A DNA stretch of 64,000 nucleotides from a virus. Every line of letters starts with the position of its first letter. Positions within the stretch are counted from its first letter, which is position 1. The notes below the pieces were generated by a model. It searched no databases. It worked only from the letters and a program-made list of their open reading frames with translations, and had not been told where the DNA came from. A program made the position numbers and the translations under genes. Location: IMG/VR virus record IMGVR_UViG_3300001460_006335, positions 18,224 through 82,223 of that record, one strand, 5' to 3'. Below are positions 1-8,124 of the stretch, piece after piece.

Positions 1-166
1 AAAATGCAACCTTACCATCCCAACGTCCTAATTTATATTGAGGCATATACCTAGCATAAGGCACCTCAAACTTAAGACTATTTGCTAACTTTCTTCGTAC
101 GTCAACATCAAGTCCTTCAAGTTTAATGTTTACCTCGTCCTCTATTATAAGTTTACAAGTTGCCAA
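1..166 (-). CDS. uvsW: UvsW helicase, N-terminal part only
   Basis: Only about 55 N-terminal codons are inside the window; the gene continues past position 1. The visible peptide contains FEVPYARYMPQYKLGRWDGK, the typical N-terminal domain of T4 UvsW (compare FxxxGYRFNPRFRYGNWDGRIRL in T4). UvsW is a superfamily 2 helicase that unwinds recombination intermediates and R-loops and supports recombination-dependent replication. No ATG is available in this frame. I choose a TTG start at 166 because AAAGGA lies 8 nt upstream on the minus strand. The start overlaps the 3' end of the preceding 413-residue gene by 22 bp, so translation is probably coupled. The identity is strong even though the helicase motifs lie outside the window. 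Confidence 0.8.
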   Translation of the reverse strand, partial: MATCKLIIEDEVNIKLEGLDVDVRRKLANSLKFEVPYARYMPQYKLGRWDGKVAF

Positions 167-1386
167 GAATTGAATCCTTTATTATAAGTTTGTTTAAAGT
201 TACTTAAATCTGTATCATTGTATGCTATCAAATCACAATTAAAAGTAATGTAGCTAGTAACTAATCTACTAGGTCGAAGACTTGATTTACAAAATGCAGT
301 TGTTGGTTTAAACGAACTTTTCAATAAAACTTTAGGTAGTTTATCTTTTTTAATATACACTATTTTTGTTTTATTGTCTACCCAGTTATTTAACTTTTTA
401 TCTTTTACAAATTCATTTAACTGAACATTTGTTTTATCTGAACTTTCAATTCGAAACAAAATGCTTTGTAACTCATTAGGTACGTATTTTGAAAATCCGT
501 TATATAATTCTTGTAGCTGAAAGTAAGAATCATCTTTATCTAAGCAAACAATTATTGGATATCTATTGAGATGATCAAATACATCGGCAATGTTATATAT
601 AGTATATTTGTTTTGATCTGCTAATACTGCTGGTTCTTTTCTATAAGCAATCTTATCTAACAGTGTATCTATTTTTTTATTATTGTTTAAAAAGAAGCCA
701 TATTTAATTGACTTATCTGCTATCGATTTTTCGTCAGATAGTTTTTGTACAATATCGGTAACATTTGGTGATATGTTAAAAAATTTATTATCTTTATAAT
801 AAGGTATGTAATTATTTTTGTTGTTGATAATATCTTCAACTTTTTTAGCAGTATCTATAATAACTTTATCTGTATTCCATGTAGGAAAATTATCAACTAA
901 ATTATAACATATTTTTGAATCAAACAAAAAATAATGCTCGTGTGAATTTTTTTCATGAAAGTATTCATTTCTTTTTGTTTTTAGTAAACAGCTTTCTAAT
1001 TTAGAAATATGTTTTTTATTAAATGGAAATCTTACTTTTATATAATCTCCATCTTTAAGTGTAAGATACGATCTATCATGTCCAATAATTTTTGATTTAT
1101 CTACAACAGTAATATACTTACTACGGTCAATTTCTCTAAACGGACTTCTTGTTGTTTCAAGAGAATATTGCCAGTTTCTAATTTCATATTTTATAAATTG
1201 ATTTTTATAAATTTGTAATTTTGTTTTTAATAAATTATGTTGCCTATCAGTTAACGCAACACCTTTGTTTATTTGTCTATCAAAACTATTTAATAAAGTA
1301 AGATCAGCATTTTTTAAAACAAACTCATGATTGTGTTTGCCCAGAACTACTTGTAACAAATCTTCTATGTTTTCTGTACTTGTCAT
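145..1386 (-). CDS. Uncharacterised 413-residue protein upstream of uvsW
   Basis: I do not recognise this protein. It is lysine- and asparagine-rich with no signal peptide or membrane segment. Its best-structured part is the C-terminal third, about residues 280-413, with YPIIVCLDKDD, a KIVYIKKDKLP strand, and a terminal block rich in conserved-looking Ser, Arg, Cys and Tyr (FKPTTAFCKSSLRPSRLV) followed by an NCDLIAYNDTDL strand. It is directly upstream of uvsW, overlaps it, and is transcribed from a consensus sigma70-type promoter, so a role in early nucleic-acid metabolism is plausible, but no function is claimed. The ATG at 1386 has no Shine-Dalgarno sequence and lies about 6 nt after the -10 box, so the message is probably leaderless. 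Confidence 0.75.
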   Translation of the reverse strand: MTSTENIEDLLQVVLGKHNHEFVLKNADLTLLNSFDRQINKGVALTDRQHNLLKTKLQIYKNQFIKYEIRNWQYSLETTRSPFREIDRSKYITVVDKSKIIGHDRSYLTLKDGDYIKVRFPFNKKHISKLESCLLKTKRNEYFHEKNSHEHYFLFDSKICYNLVDNFPTWNTDKVIIDTAKKVEDIINNKNNYIPYYKDNKFFNISPNVTDIVQKLSDEKSIADKSIKYGFFLNNNKKIDTLLDKIAYRKEPAVLADQNKYTIYNIADVFDHLNRYPIIVCLDKDDSYFQLQELYNGFSKYVPNELQSILFRIESSDKTNVQLNEFVKDKKLNNWVDNKTKIVYIKKDKLPKVLLKSSFKPTTAFCKSSLRPSRLVTSYITFNCDLIAYNDTDLSNFKQTYNKGFNSWQLVNL

Positions 1387-1391
1387 AGTTT

Positions 1392-1420
1392 ATTATAACA
1401 AACTATATATAGTTTGTCAA
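1392..1420 (-). promoter_or_regulatory. Consensus sigma70 promoter with an 18-bp palindrome between the boxes
   Basis: On the minus strand the -35 box is TTGACA (1415-1420), the spacer is 17 nt, and the -10 box is TATAAT (1392-1397): a perfect match to the bacterial housekeeping consensus. The spacer is nearly filled by CAAACTATATATAGTTTG (1399-1416), a perfect 18-bp palindrome overlapping the -35 edge, which looks like an operator. The promoter overlaps the last codons of the glycosyltransferase gene at 1403-2254 and drives the 413-residue gene and uvsW. Confidence 0.8.
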
Positions 1421-2254
1421 TCTTTTCAAGGGAATGCCTTTACTTATTTCTTCTTCAGTAAATTCTGTCCATGCATAATCATTTAACCATTGTTGTCTTT
1501 CTGGTTTATTTGGATTGTTGATTGTTTTTAAGCCTGTGTTAGAAACCGGCCATGCTAAACTACTTGGACCAGTAAATGCAGGAATACCATTAATAACAGC
1601 TTGTATTCCAGGATTACTACTCCAGTTTATAACAGCATAACTGTCTTTAAAACTAAGATTAAAGTCGTCATATGTTCCGTTTACTTTTTGCGGCGCATCA
1701 GTATATACATTTGTATATTGATTTTCAAGTGCTTCTAATAAACATCTTGGATGCGGTCTAAATACAATTGATAAGTCTGTATACAGTTTTATTTCGTCTA
1801 TTATACTTGTTACCCATTTACTCATTTTTGGCATATTTTGCCATTGTAAACTTTTTTCATGTTGACCACATATTAATATATGATCTCCTGCTTTACGCCA
1901 AGGTTTTAAAGATAACCCAAGGCTATTAGCACGATCAGCATTGTTACCCATAGTGCCAAACTGTGCGTCACGATTGATTCCATTAAGTCCTACCTTCCAT
2001 GTTATTCCTCTTTTTATACTGCCTACTTCTAATACAATAACCGGCTTTTTGCGTTTTTGACAACTGGTCCAAATATGTTTATTACTAGCCATTCGCCCGT
2101 TAAAAAGCACACTCCAAATAACATGAACATCGGAATTGTTAATATTAGTATCATTACTAATAGTATGCCCATTACTAATACAAGAATGTTCGAAAGCATC
2201 AAAAATAGTACGGGAATTGTTCGCTCCATATTCTCTCCATAATCTGAATTTCAT
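1403..2254 (-). CDS. GT-B-like glycosyltransferase (capsule synthesis type), paralogue A
   Basis: A 283-residue protein. The ATG at 2254 is chosen because GGAG lies 9 nt upstream; the reading frame is open further upstream but that extension would run through the divergent gene. Features shared with the proteins at 3125-4066 and 4063-5829 are LNG followed by about 10 residues, GDHIL(I/L), a Trp-rich helix, an (I/V)xxRPHPR strand, and a C-terminal YAVINWSSNPGIQAVINGIP segment followed by a VSNTGL strand and a basic WL helix. These fit the C-terminal nucleotide-sugar half of a GT-B or capsule-polysaccharide-synthase-like transferase. The substrate is unknown. It is the last gene of the minus-strand sugar cassette and is divergent from the GT-A gene at 2295. 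Confidence 0.6.
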   Translation of the reverse strand: MKFRLWREYGANNSRTIFDAFEHSCISNGHTISNDTNINNSDVHVIWSVLFNGRMASNKHIWTSCQKRKKPVIVLEVGSIKRGITWKVGLNGINRDAQFGTMGNNADRANSLGLSLKPWRKAGDHILICGQHEKSLQWQNMPKMSKWVTSIIDEIKLYTDLSIVFRPHPRCLLEALENQYTNVYTDAPQKVNGTYDDFNLSFKDSYAVINWSSNPGIQAVINGIPAFTGPSSLAWPVSNTGLKTINNPNKPERQQWLNDYAWTEFTEEEISKGIPLKRLTNYI

Positions 2255-2256
2255 AA

Positions 2257-2282
2257 GTAAATACTCCAGTACACTATTTAAC
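2257..2282. promoter_or_regulatory. Interleaved opposing late promoter elements
   Basis: GTAAATAC on the plus strand (2257-2264) and GTTAAATA on the minus strand (2275-2282) lie in the 40-bp gap between divergent glycosyltransferase genes. By T4 late-promoter geometry, the plus transcript would start near 2270 and the minus transcript near 2268, so the two promoters interleave. Both genes then have short leaders with a Shine-Dalgarno (AAGGGAA for plus, GGAG for minus). Confidence 0.45.
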
Positions 2283-2294
2283 AAGGGAAACAAA

Positions 2295-3137
2295 ATGTCA
2301 GCAATAACTGTGGTAACAACATTCAATAAACAAGGAATGGATTTATACGGACAGAGATTTATCGAATCGTTTGAAGAAAATGTTGACGAATCTATCAAGT
2401 TATTTGTGTATGCAGAAGATTGCTTTCCGGCTATTGTAGGAAGACATCGTGTTTTTGAACTTCAGACAAGACAACTATTACCTAAACTTATGGAGTTCAA
2501 AAAACGCTGGAAAGATGTTCCAAAAGCAAATGGCATTCCGCCAGACGATATTAAAGCTCGTAGACCTCGAGATCATCATAAAGAATTTAAATGGAATGCT
2601 GTACGCTTTGCTAATAAAGTTTATGCAGTATTAGATGCATTTGAACGAAGTACAGATTGGTGTGTATGGATGGACGCAGATACATTTGTTCATAGCAATT
2701 GGTCACAAAAGCAATTTGAATCTTTACTACCAAATGATAAATGGTTAACTTATGTGGGCAGGGGTAAAGGATCACAAACATGGCCAGAGTGCGGATTCTA
2801 CGGTATGAATAAAAATCATTCAATGTGTGTACAGTTCTTAAAAGAATTTGAAAGATTTTATGAAGACGCTGAGAATGGAATTTTTAAATTAGAAGAATGG
2901 CATGATAGTTATGTATTTGGACATATATTAAACATAATGAAAGCTACTGATAATAATGTATTGGATTATAGTGCAGAAATGTATTTAAAAGAAGCTAAAA
3001 CCGGAGGCGGTGGCCATCCGTTAATTAATACTGAATTAGGAAAATATATTGATCATATGAAGGGCGATAGAAAAAATACAGGTAAAAGTTTACAAAAAGA
3101 TTTAATGGTTAATCGCAAAGAAAACTACTGGCAGTAG
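2295..3137 (+). CDS. GT-A-fold glycosyltransferase
   Basis: A 280-residue protein starting at the ATG at 2295, which has AAGGGAA upstream; the longer open frame upstream lacks a ribosome site. It opens with ITVVTTFNKQG, a nucleotide-sugar-binding first strand, and carries a metal-binding DxD motif in CVWMDADTFVHS (DAD at residues 127-129). Later GFYGMN and EWHDSYVFG segments match the acceptor side of GT-A enzymes. It is the only plus-strand gene of the sugar cassette and ends in a 13-bp convergent overlap with the gene at 3125. The sugar donor cannot be read from the sequence. Confidence 0.7.
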   Translation: MSAITVVTTFNKQGMDLYGQRFIESFEENVDESIKLFVYAEDCFPAIVGRHRVFELQTRQLLPKLMEFKKRWKDVPKANGIPPDDIKARRPRDHHKEFKWNAVRFANKVYAVLDAFERSTDWCVWMDADTFVHSNWSQKQFESLLPNDKWLTYVGRGKGSQTWPECGFYGMNKNHSMCVQFLKEFERFYEDAENGIFKLEEWHDSYVFGHILNIMKATDNNVLDYSAEMYLKEAKTGGGGHPLINTELGKYIDHMKGDRKNTGKSLQKDLMVNRKENYWQ

Positions 3138-4066
3138 TTCCTTATATGGTTCCAACATTCGCCACTTTCTAATTCTTGAAAATTCCAATGAAACATACTT
3201 ATACGCCTAAGCCATTTTAATCTATCAAATTCTTTAGGGTTATCAATATCTAATATACTATGATTACTTACTTCTGCACATTGACTTTTTGTAGGATCAG
3301 TAGTAAAAGCATGATAGCCTTGTATAATTGGTCCAACAATTCCGCTACTATTTTTGTTTACTACTGCATAACAATTTTGTAAATCGTTTTGTAACCAGTT
3401 GTTTGGATCCACAACTTCAACTTTTTTCAAGTGCCTAAACGGGTTACTCTTTTGCTCTATAAAAAAGTTACGTGATTGTTTACAGCCTGGATGAGCTCTT
3501 ATTTTTATTCTTCTTTTACAACCAGCACTCCTAATTTTTTCTATTGTGCTAATAGTCCAGTCAATTACACTTTCTCCGCTCATACTCCAACCACCTTGCC
3601 TTTGTAATAGTAGTAAAATATGATCGCCATCTTTTTTATAATCTTGTAATTGTAGTCCGCTATTGATTGATATTTTATTCCATCTTTGTTCGTCTATAAT
3701 ATCATCGCAATATATTCCTGTGTTAGGAAAAACTCCGTTCAAACTATAACGCAAATATCCATGTCTATTTTTCTTGTCAGCATATAAAAATAGATTTGCA
3801 TCTGCAACTATAGTATGTTTATTATTTTTAATTTGATGATTAATTACTTTTTTTCTTAATTGTAAATGGCTAGGATTTACATCTGAATATACCCACCCTT
3901 GTATTACAGCGGCATCACAATCTATAGGGTGATAATCTCTATGTAGCGTTGCACTATCACCAGTACGTAAAACACCATTATAAAACTTAATTAGCAGTTC
4001 TTCTTTTTGGACATTAGTATTACCTCTTGGAACACTAGTTAAATAACTTACAACAGTTTTCTTCAT
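3125..4066 (-). CDS. GT-B-like glycosyltransferase, paralogue B
   Basis: A 313-residue protein that shares its second half with paralogue A: YSLNGVFPNTG, GDHILLLLQRQGG, RIKIRAHPG, CYAVVNKNSSGIVGPIIQGYHAF and VSNHSILDIDNP appear in the same order and spacing. The N-terminal 100 residues (KKTVVSYLTSVPRGNTN and following) have the look of the acceptor Rossmann half. The start overlaps the end of the upstream fusion gene by ATGA, so translation is coupled. The role is inferred as transfer of a sugar or polyol-phosphate to a glycan; the specificity is unknown. Confidence 0.6.
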   Translation of the reverse strand: MKKTVVSYLTSVPRGNTNVQKEELLIKFYNGVLRTGDSATLHRDYHPIDCDAAVIQGWVYSDVNPSHLQLRKKVINHQIKNNKHTIVADANLFLYADKKNRHGYLRYSLNGVFPNTGIYCDDIIDEQRWNKISINSGLQLQDYKKDGDHILLLLQRQGGWSMSGESVIDWTISTIEKIRSAGCKRRIKIRAHPGCKQSRNFFIEQKSNPFRHLKKVEVVDPNNWLQNDLQNCYAVVNKNSSGIVGPIIQGYHAFTTDPTKSQCAEVSNHSILDIDNPKEFDRLKWLRRISMFHWNFQELESGECWNHIRNYCQ

Positions 4067-5829
4067 AGCTTTTCATTTAAAATTGCCCAGGCAGTGCCAT
4101 CTTGCATTTCTCTTCTTGTAAATTGGCAATAACTTAAATGAGCCGCATACTGGAGCATTTGTTCTTCTTCGTAAACATATAAATTATTAATATCGCTTAA
4201 TTTATCATTACACAATACACTAGCCGCATTATTTCCTAAAGTAATAGCAGGTATTCCATTTAGTAGTGCTTCTGTTGCGGCTATACTATTATAAGTCACT
4301 ACACAATATACGTTATCTCTTAATGCAAATAAAATATTTTTATCTGCTATACGTTCATTACGTTTTGGTTTTAATCTAATCTCAATAGGTCTATCTGTAT
4401 ATTGTTTTAATTCTTTACTAACTTTTGCAACCCATTGGTTAGGTGTTTCTTGGCCCCAAAACTTCATAACTTTATCACTAGGTGGAACTAAAAGTATTTT
4501 TTCACCTTTCATTTTAAAAGGAGAATATGAGTACTTTAGAGGCATAAGCCTTTTACGTGATCTAGGAAAAATAGGTCCAGTGTTTTGTAAACCGTTTTTT
4601 GTAATACGATGATATATTTTACTTTTTGTAGTTTCATTGCCCATATATCCGCTATCAATATAATAAAATTCTCTACCTGTTTTCATACAATGTTTTATAG
4701 CAAGCTGACTCTGTTTACCTAACCCTCTTATTAATAATGTATTCTTTGTATGTTCTTCTGCTTCCCACGATGATAATTTAGCACCATCTGCTCCTAATAC
4801 AAATGCTTCTAAATATTCATCAAACAAAAATCCTTTCTTTTCAGGTTTAAAACCAAACTCATCGTCGTTACCAGGATGTAAAGCGGCAACTCTGGGTTCT
4901 CGTAAAGCCATTATATTCTCCCATTTATGTTCTCTTTTGTAATATGTTCCATCAGGGTCTTTAAGGTAATGAATAAAGTCAGTTACTAATTTTTTTTTTT
5001 GATCCGAAAGGACTAGCGTGTCTGTTGTAGTTTTTAAACGTTCGACTTCGAACTTTTCCATTTGCCGTTGCCGTTTATTTTCTCCACTCTCTAATGCTTG
5101 ATTATATTTTACATTAAGATATTCTTCATAACTTATTCTTGCTTTATACCAATGGTATGCATAATCGCAGTTTTCATATTCAGGAAACCAAGGACCTCCT
5201 TCTGTATAATGTAATGCTTTAGGCTCACCATCTGTAGGCTCTTCGTACCAGCCAACAAGCCAATTCCACTCATGACTATATTCGCCAACTAAACTATCAT
5301 CTAACCAACTAAACCTATGAAAATATGCTCCGCCCTTACTTGGATCATTTACAAGATCTAAATTTATCTGTGCGTTATTTGGATGACCGCAATTGAACAG
5401 TACACAACTTGACCAATTTTTTCTTGGATATATATGCTGTGCTTGTCCGTCCATTTTTGTTAATTGTTTAGGAGAATAATCATGATGAGCACACATAACT
5501 GCATAACTATCATTTGCTTGATCAAATAACTTTTTAATATCATCAAGAAATACAAAGTCGCAATCTATAAACAATGCCCAGCCAGTAAAGTCATTTAAAT
5601 GTGGAACTAAAAATCTTGTAAAGGTAAATTCAGTGCTAGCCATTGCATCTGTTTCTCTTGTATAGATTCCGTCTCTTCTTAAATCTTTTTGCTTTAAAGG
5701 TATTACATCAACAGGTACACTTGCATGATCTAATATACTTTGTTTACAAACTTGAAATGCAATATCTTCTCTACTGTCCCAGCCTACGTATACTTTTAAT
5801 GGTTCAATTTCTGTAATCTGCTCGTTCAA
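4063..5829 (-). CDS. Two-domain glycosyltransferase: GT-A (GT8-like) plus GT-B-like
   Basis: A 588-residue fusion. Residues 10-235 form a GT8-like GT-A domain: KVYVGWDSREDIAF at the start, WALFIDCDFVFLDD with the metal-binding DxD at 89-91, then CVLFNCG and a C-terminal ALHYTEGGPWF segment typical of glycogenin/LPS galactosyltransferase relatives. After a charged linker (about 240-300), residues 330-588 repeat the GT-B-like module found in the two neighbours (GEKILLVPPSDK, IEIRLKPKR, YCVVTYNSIAATEALLNGIPAITLG). Two transferase activities on one chain suggest sequential additions to the same glycan. The start is TTG at 5829 with GGAG 7 nt upstream, overlapping the end of the cytidylyltransferase gene. 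Confidence 0.7.
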   Translation of the reverse strand: MNEQITEIEPLKVYVGWDSREDIAFQVCKQSILDHASVPVDVIPLKQKDLRRDGIYTRETDAMASTEFTFTRFLVPHLNDFTGWALFIDCDFVFLDDIKKLFDQANDSYAVMCAHHDYSPKQLTKMDGQAQHIYPRKNWSSCVLFNCGHPNNAQINLDLVNDPSKGGAYFHRFSWLDDSLVGEYSHEWNWLVGWYEEPTDGEPKALHYTEGGPWFPEYENCDYAYHWYKARISYEEYLNVKYNQALESGENKRQRQMEKFEVERLKTTTDTLVLSDQKKKLVTDFIHYLKDPDGTYYKREHKWENIMALREPRVAALHPGNDDEFGFKPEKKGFLFDEYLEAFVLGADGAKLSSWEAEEHTKNTLLIRGLGKQSQLAIKHCMKTGREFYYIDSGYMGNETTKSKIYHRITKNGLQNTGPIFPRSRKRLMPLKYSYSPFKMKGEKILLVPPSDKVMKFWGQETPNQWVAKVSKELKQYTDRPIEIRLKPKRNERIADKNILFALRDNVYCVVTYNSIAATEALLNGIPAITLGNNAASVLCNDKLSDINNLYVYEEEQMLQYAAHLSYCQFTRREMQDGTAWAILNEKL

Positions 5830-6607
5830 TGTCTTTCTCCGTTAATTTATCAGTTGGTCCTTTCCACACTTCGACTATGTGTGCAGGCTTATCAGTATCA
5901 TTACAACCTTGATGCCATATTCCTACAGGAATATCTACAGGATTATTTGGATGTAAATTCCAAATTGAACAACCGTCAAATGGATTGTCTGATAGTGTTA
6001 CATTCGTTTTAACATATGCTTCACCAGAAACAATATTCCATGTTTCACTTCTATACTTATGTCTTTGCATACTTAATTTACTCTTTGGTGAAATAACTAA
6101 TTCTTTTACTTGAAAGCCTTCGCCCTGATATAATTCTCTATAATGCCCCCATTCACGTTCTACTTTTGGTGCCCGCCATTCTTTTAATATCCAACTGCTA
6201 GAATTTTTCTTGTCCTCACCTCCAATACCAAATACAAATTCTACACCAGGATGATTACCGTACACTTCCATTTCAGGAATGTTTACATCAGTTCTGTCTC
6301 CGCCATTGGCAAAAATAATTTTTCCACTTTCAGTTGACATTGTATTAAAAATAGCATGAGACGCAGTATTATCATCATCGTTAAAACTAATAACTTTATC
6401 TACAACAGAAAGTCCTTTAATTATTTCTACTCTTTCTTGTAGCGGCATAAATGGTTTACCTTTTTTTCTAGTTAACCATTCATCAGAGTTAACACCAACA
6501 ATTAATCTATTACCTAAGTTTTTAGCCGCTTTGAAATATGCAAGATGCCCTGAATGTATTGGATCAAAGCCGCCAGTGACTAAAACTGTTTTATTGTTAC
6601 CAGCCAA
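5804..6607 (-). CDS. Cytidylyltransferase-like/cupin fusion for nucleotide-sugar synthesis
   Basis: A 267-residue bifunctional protein. The first 145 residues are a cytidylyltransferase of the RfaE domain II/TagD type: VLVTGGFDPIHSGHLAYF with HxGH at 18-21, GVNSDEWLTRKKGK, and a late NGGDR motif. The last 115 residues are a type II mannose-6-phosphate isomerase-like cupin (ELVISPKSKLSMQRHKYRSETWNIVSGEA, then PVGIWHQGCN), with metal-ligand-like His residues. The expected reactions are CMP or AMP transfer to a sugar-phosphate and a sugar isomerisation or epimerisation step. The start is TTG at 6607 preceded by AAGGAAGGA, overlapping the FkbM gene by 11 bp. The exact sugar cannot be told. Confidence 0.72.
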   Translation of the reverse strand: MAGNNKTVLVTGGFDPIHSGHLAYFKAAKNLGNRLIVGVNSDEWLTRKKGKPFMPLQERVEIIKGLSVVDKVISFNDDDNTASHAIFNTMSTESGKIIFANGGDRTDVNIPEMEVYGNHPGVEFVFGIGGEDKKNSSSWILKEWRAPKVEREWGHYRELYQGEGFQVKELVISPKSKLSMQRHKYRSETWNIVSGEAYVKTNVTLSDNPFDGCSIWNLHPNNPVDIPVGIWHQGCNDTDKPAHIVEVWKGPTDKLTEKDIERADYRN

Positions 6608-7217
6608 AAATATAATCCTTCCTTACATTACTAAGTTCTTTAGCACCTAAATCTTTTAAAAATTTTCCTGCACATTCTTCAGTTATAGGTTGTTGTTCAA
6701 TAATAATAATAGGTTTGTATTTTAATAATGTGTTAACTGCACCTTTAAGAACTTCAAGCTCGTGTCTTTCACAGTCAATTTTTATAAGATCAAATGGAGG
6801 CATAAAACTTTTGTCAAGTGTTTTAACTTTGATACTTCCTTCATTACCATTTATAAAACTATTTCCTGTATTGTTTGGATCATATGTCATATCTACGTTT
6901 TTTTGTTCACTACCTAGTGCAAAATTATTTAAAATAATATTATCAATACCTTTTGTATTTTCTAATAAACATTCATAAACTTGTGTCATAGGCTCAAACG
7001 ATATTACTTTGTTAAAGTTTTTTGATAACGGAACAGTCCATAATCCTACATTTGCACCAACATCGATTGCTGTATTGAATTGTTGTACATACTTATATGC
7101 TTCGTCTCTAACATCATCTTGATATTCTGCAGGACCGCCTTGACTTATACGTTTATTAATCATTTTTTCAAAATGTACATCTGAATCAGGAAGCCAATAA
7201 TTAAAAACTTGTTTCAT
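6597..7217 (-). CDS. FkbM-family SAM-dependent methyltransferase
   Basis: A 206-residue protein. The SAM-binding motif AIDVGANVGLWT lies at 50-61, followed by the acidic strand end VISFEP, and then the family signature FDLIKIDCERHELEVLKGA and IIIIEQQP. FkbM enzymes O-methylate sugars and polyketides; here the neighbours point to a glycan or nucleotide-sugar intermediate. The start at 7217 has AGGAAG upstream and overlaps the preceding gene by 17 bp. Confidence 0.85.
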   Translation of the reverse strand: MKQVFNYWLPDSDVHFEKMINKRISQGGPAEYQDDVRDEAYKYVQQFNTAIDVGANVGLWTVPLSKNFNKVISFEPMTQVYECLLENTKGIDNIILNNFALGSEQKNVDMTYDPNNTGNSFINGNEGSIKVKTLDKSFMPPFDLIKIDCERHELEVLKGAVNTLLKYKPIIIIEQQPITEECAGKFLKDLGAKELSNVRKDYIFGW

Positions 7218-8124
7218 TTAATATCTTCCTTTCTAAATTTAACCATTTTGTTACTATATGTTTAGGTGTGTAGTACTTATTAATATGTTCTTGTCCAAGT
7301 GTGATCTTTTGAACAACTTCATTAGGATTATCTATAGCATAGCGTAATCCTTCTGCAATATTTCCAGCCCAAAGGAAATTATTTAAATCTACATAACTTG
7401 GTATTGTGTTATTTGTAATTACAAATTTTCCTTGTTGTATACCATCGATTGGTCTATTATTGCCCTTTGACTTTAAAAAAGCTTTTTTCTTTTCTGTGTA
7501 AGCAATAGGTAAAATTATAAAATCAGCTTCATGCATAAGTTTTTCTTGTAAATCAAAACTCCACTCGAACCATTCCGTAGGATCTCCTATGCTTTTATTT
7601 GTAATTATTTTTAAATGTATATTTTGATGTATGTCAAATAATTGTTGTTTTAAAATTTCAAAGTTTATTGATCCTATGTTTTTTCTAGCACCATAAGTTA
7701 CTAAGTTGATATTATCATTTTTAGTAAATATTTTTTTATTTGGTTTGATTTGTTTACGTTCAGTAGGATCTTCTATCACAATACAAGGTTTTCCAAAAAT
7801 TTTCTTTATTTCATCAGCAAGATGATCGCAAGTAGTAACTATTGCCTTACAATTTTCTGTAGCTTTTTTATATAGTTCTAATACTGAATTTTTATAAAAT
7901 TTATAATCTGATATATCTAAAACGTACTTTATGTTGTTTTTATTACAATGTTCTATAATATCATTAGTAAATTCTTTACTAATAATGTACAATTCATTTG
8001 TGTCTTTAATTAATTTATAATCCTTTATATATCCATGACTATTTGGCATATTTTCTAATAATAATTTTCCTCTAGCCCTAAAGCTATATCTATCTATCAC
8101 AGAATCAGGAATAAAAAATTTCAT
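7201..8124 (-). CDS. GT-B glycosyltransferase (GT4-like)
   Basis: A 307-residue protein with a two-Rossmann layout: an N-terminal half ending in CKAIVTTCDHLADEIKKIFG, then the hinge CIVIEDP, which is the classic start of the C-terminal half, followed by NLVTYGARKNIGSINF, ADFIILPIAY and a GIQQGKFVITNN segment resembling the donor-phosphate site of GT4 enzymes. The usual EX7E is replaced by KGNNRPIDGIQQGKFVI, so the family assignment is loose. It overlaps the nucleotidyltransferase gene by ATGA. Confidence 0.65.
   Translation of the reverse strand: MKFFIPDSVIDRYSFRARGKLLLENMPNSHGYIKDYKLIKDTNELYIISKEFTNDIIEHCNKNNIKYVLDISDYKFYKNSVLELYKKATENCKAIVTTCDHLADEIKKIFGKPCIVIEDPTERKQIKPNKKIFTKNDNINLVTYGARKNIGSINFEILKQQLFDIHQNIHLKIITNKSIGDPTEWFEWSFDLQEKLMHEADFIILPIAYTEKKKAFLKSKGNNRPIDGIQQGKFVITNNTIPSYVDLNNFLWAGNIAEGLRYAIDNPNEVVQKITLGQEHINKYYTPKHIVTKWLNLERKILNETSF

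Noticed and set aside
2136-2294. N-terminal extension of the plus-strand glycosyltransferase
   Set aside because: It lies across the divergent gene and promoter region; the ATG at 2295 has a ribosome site and begins the GT fold.
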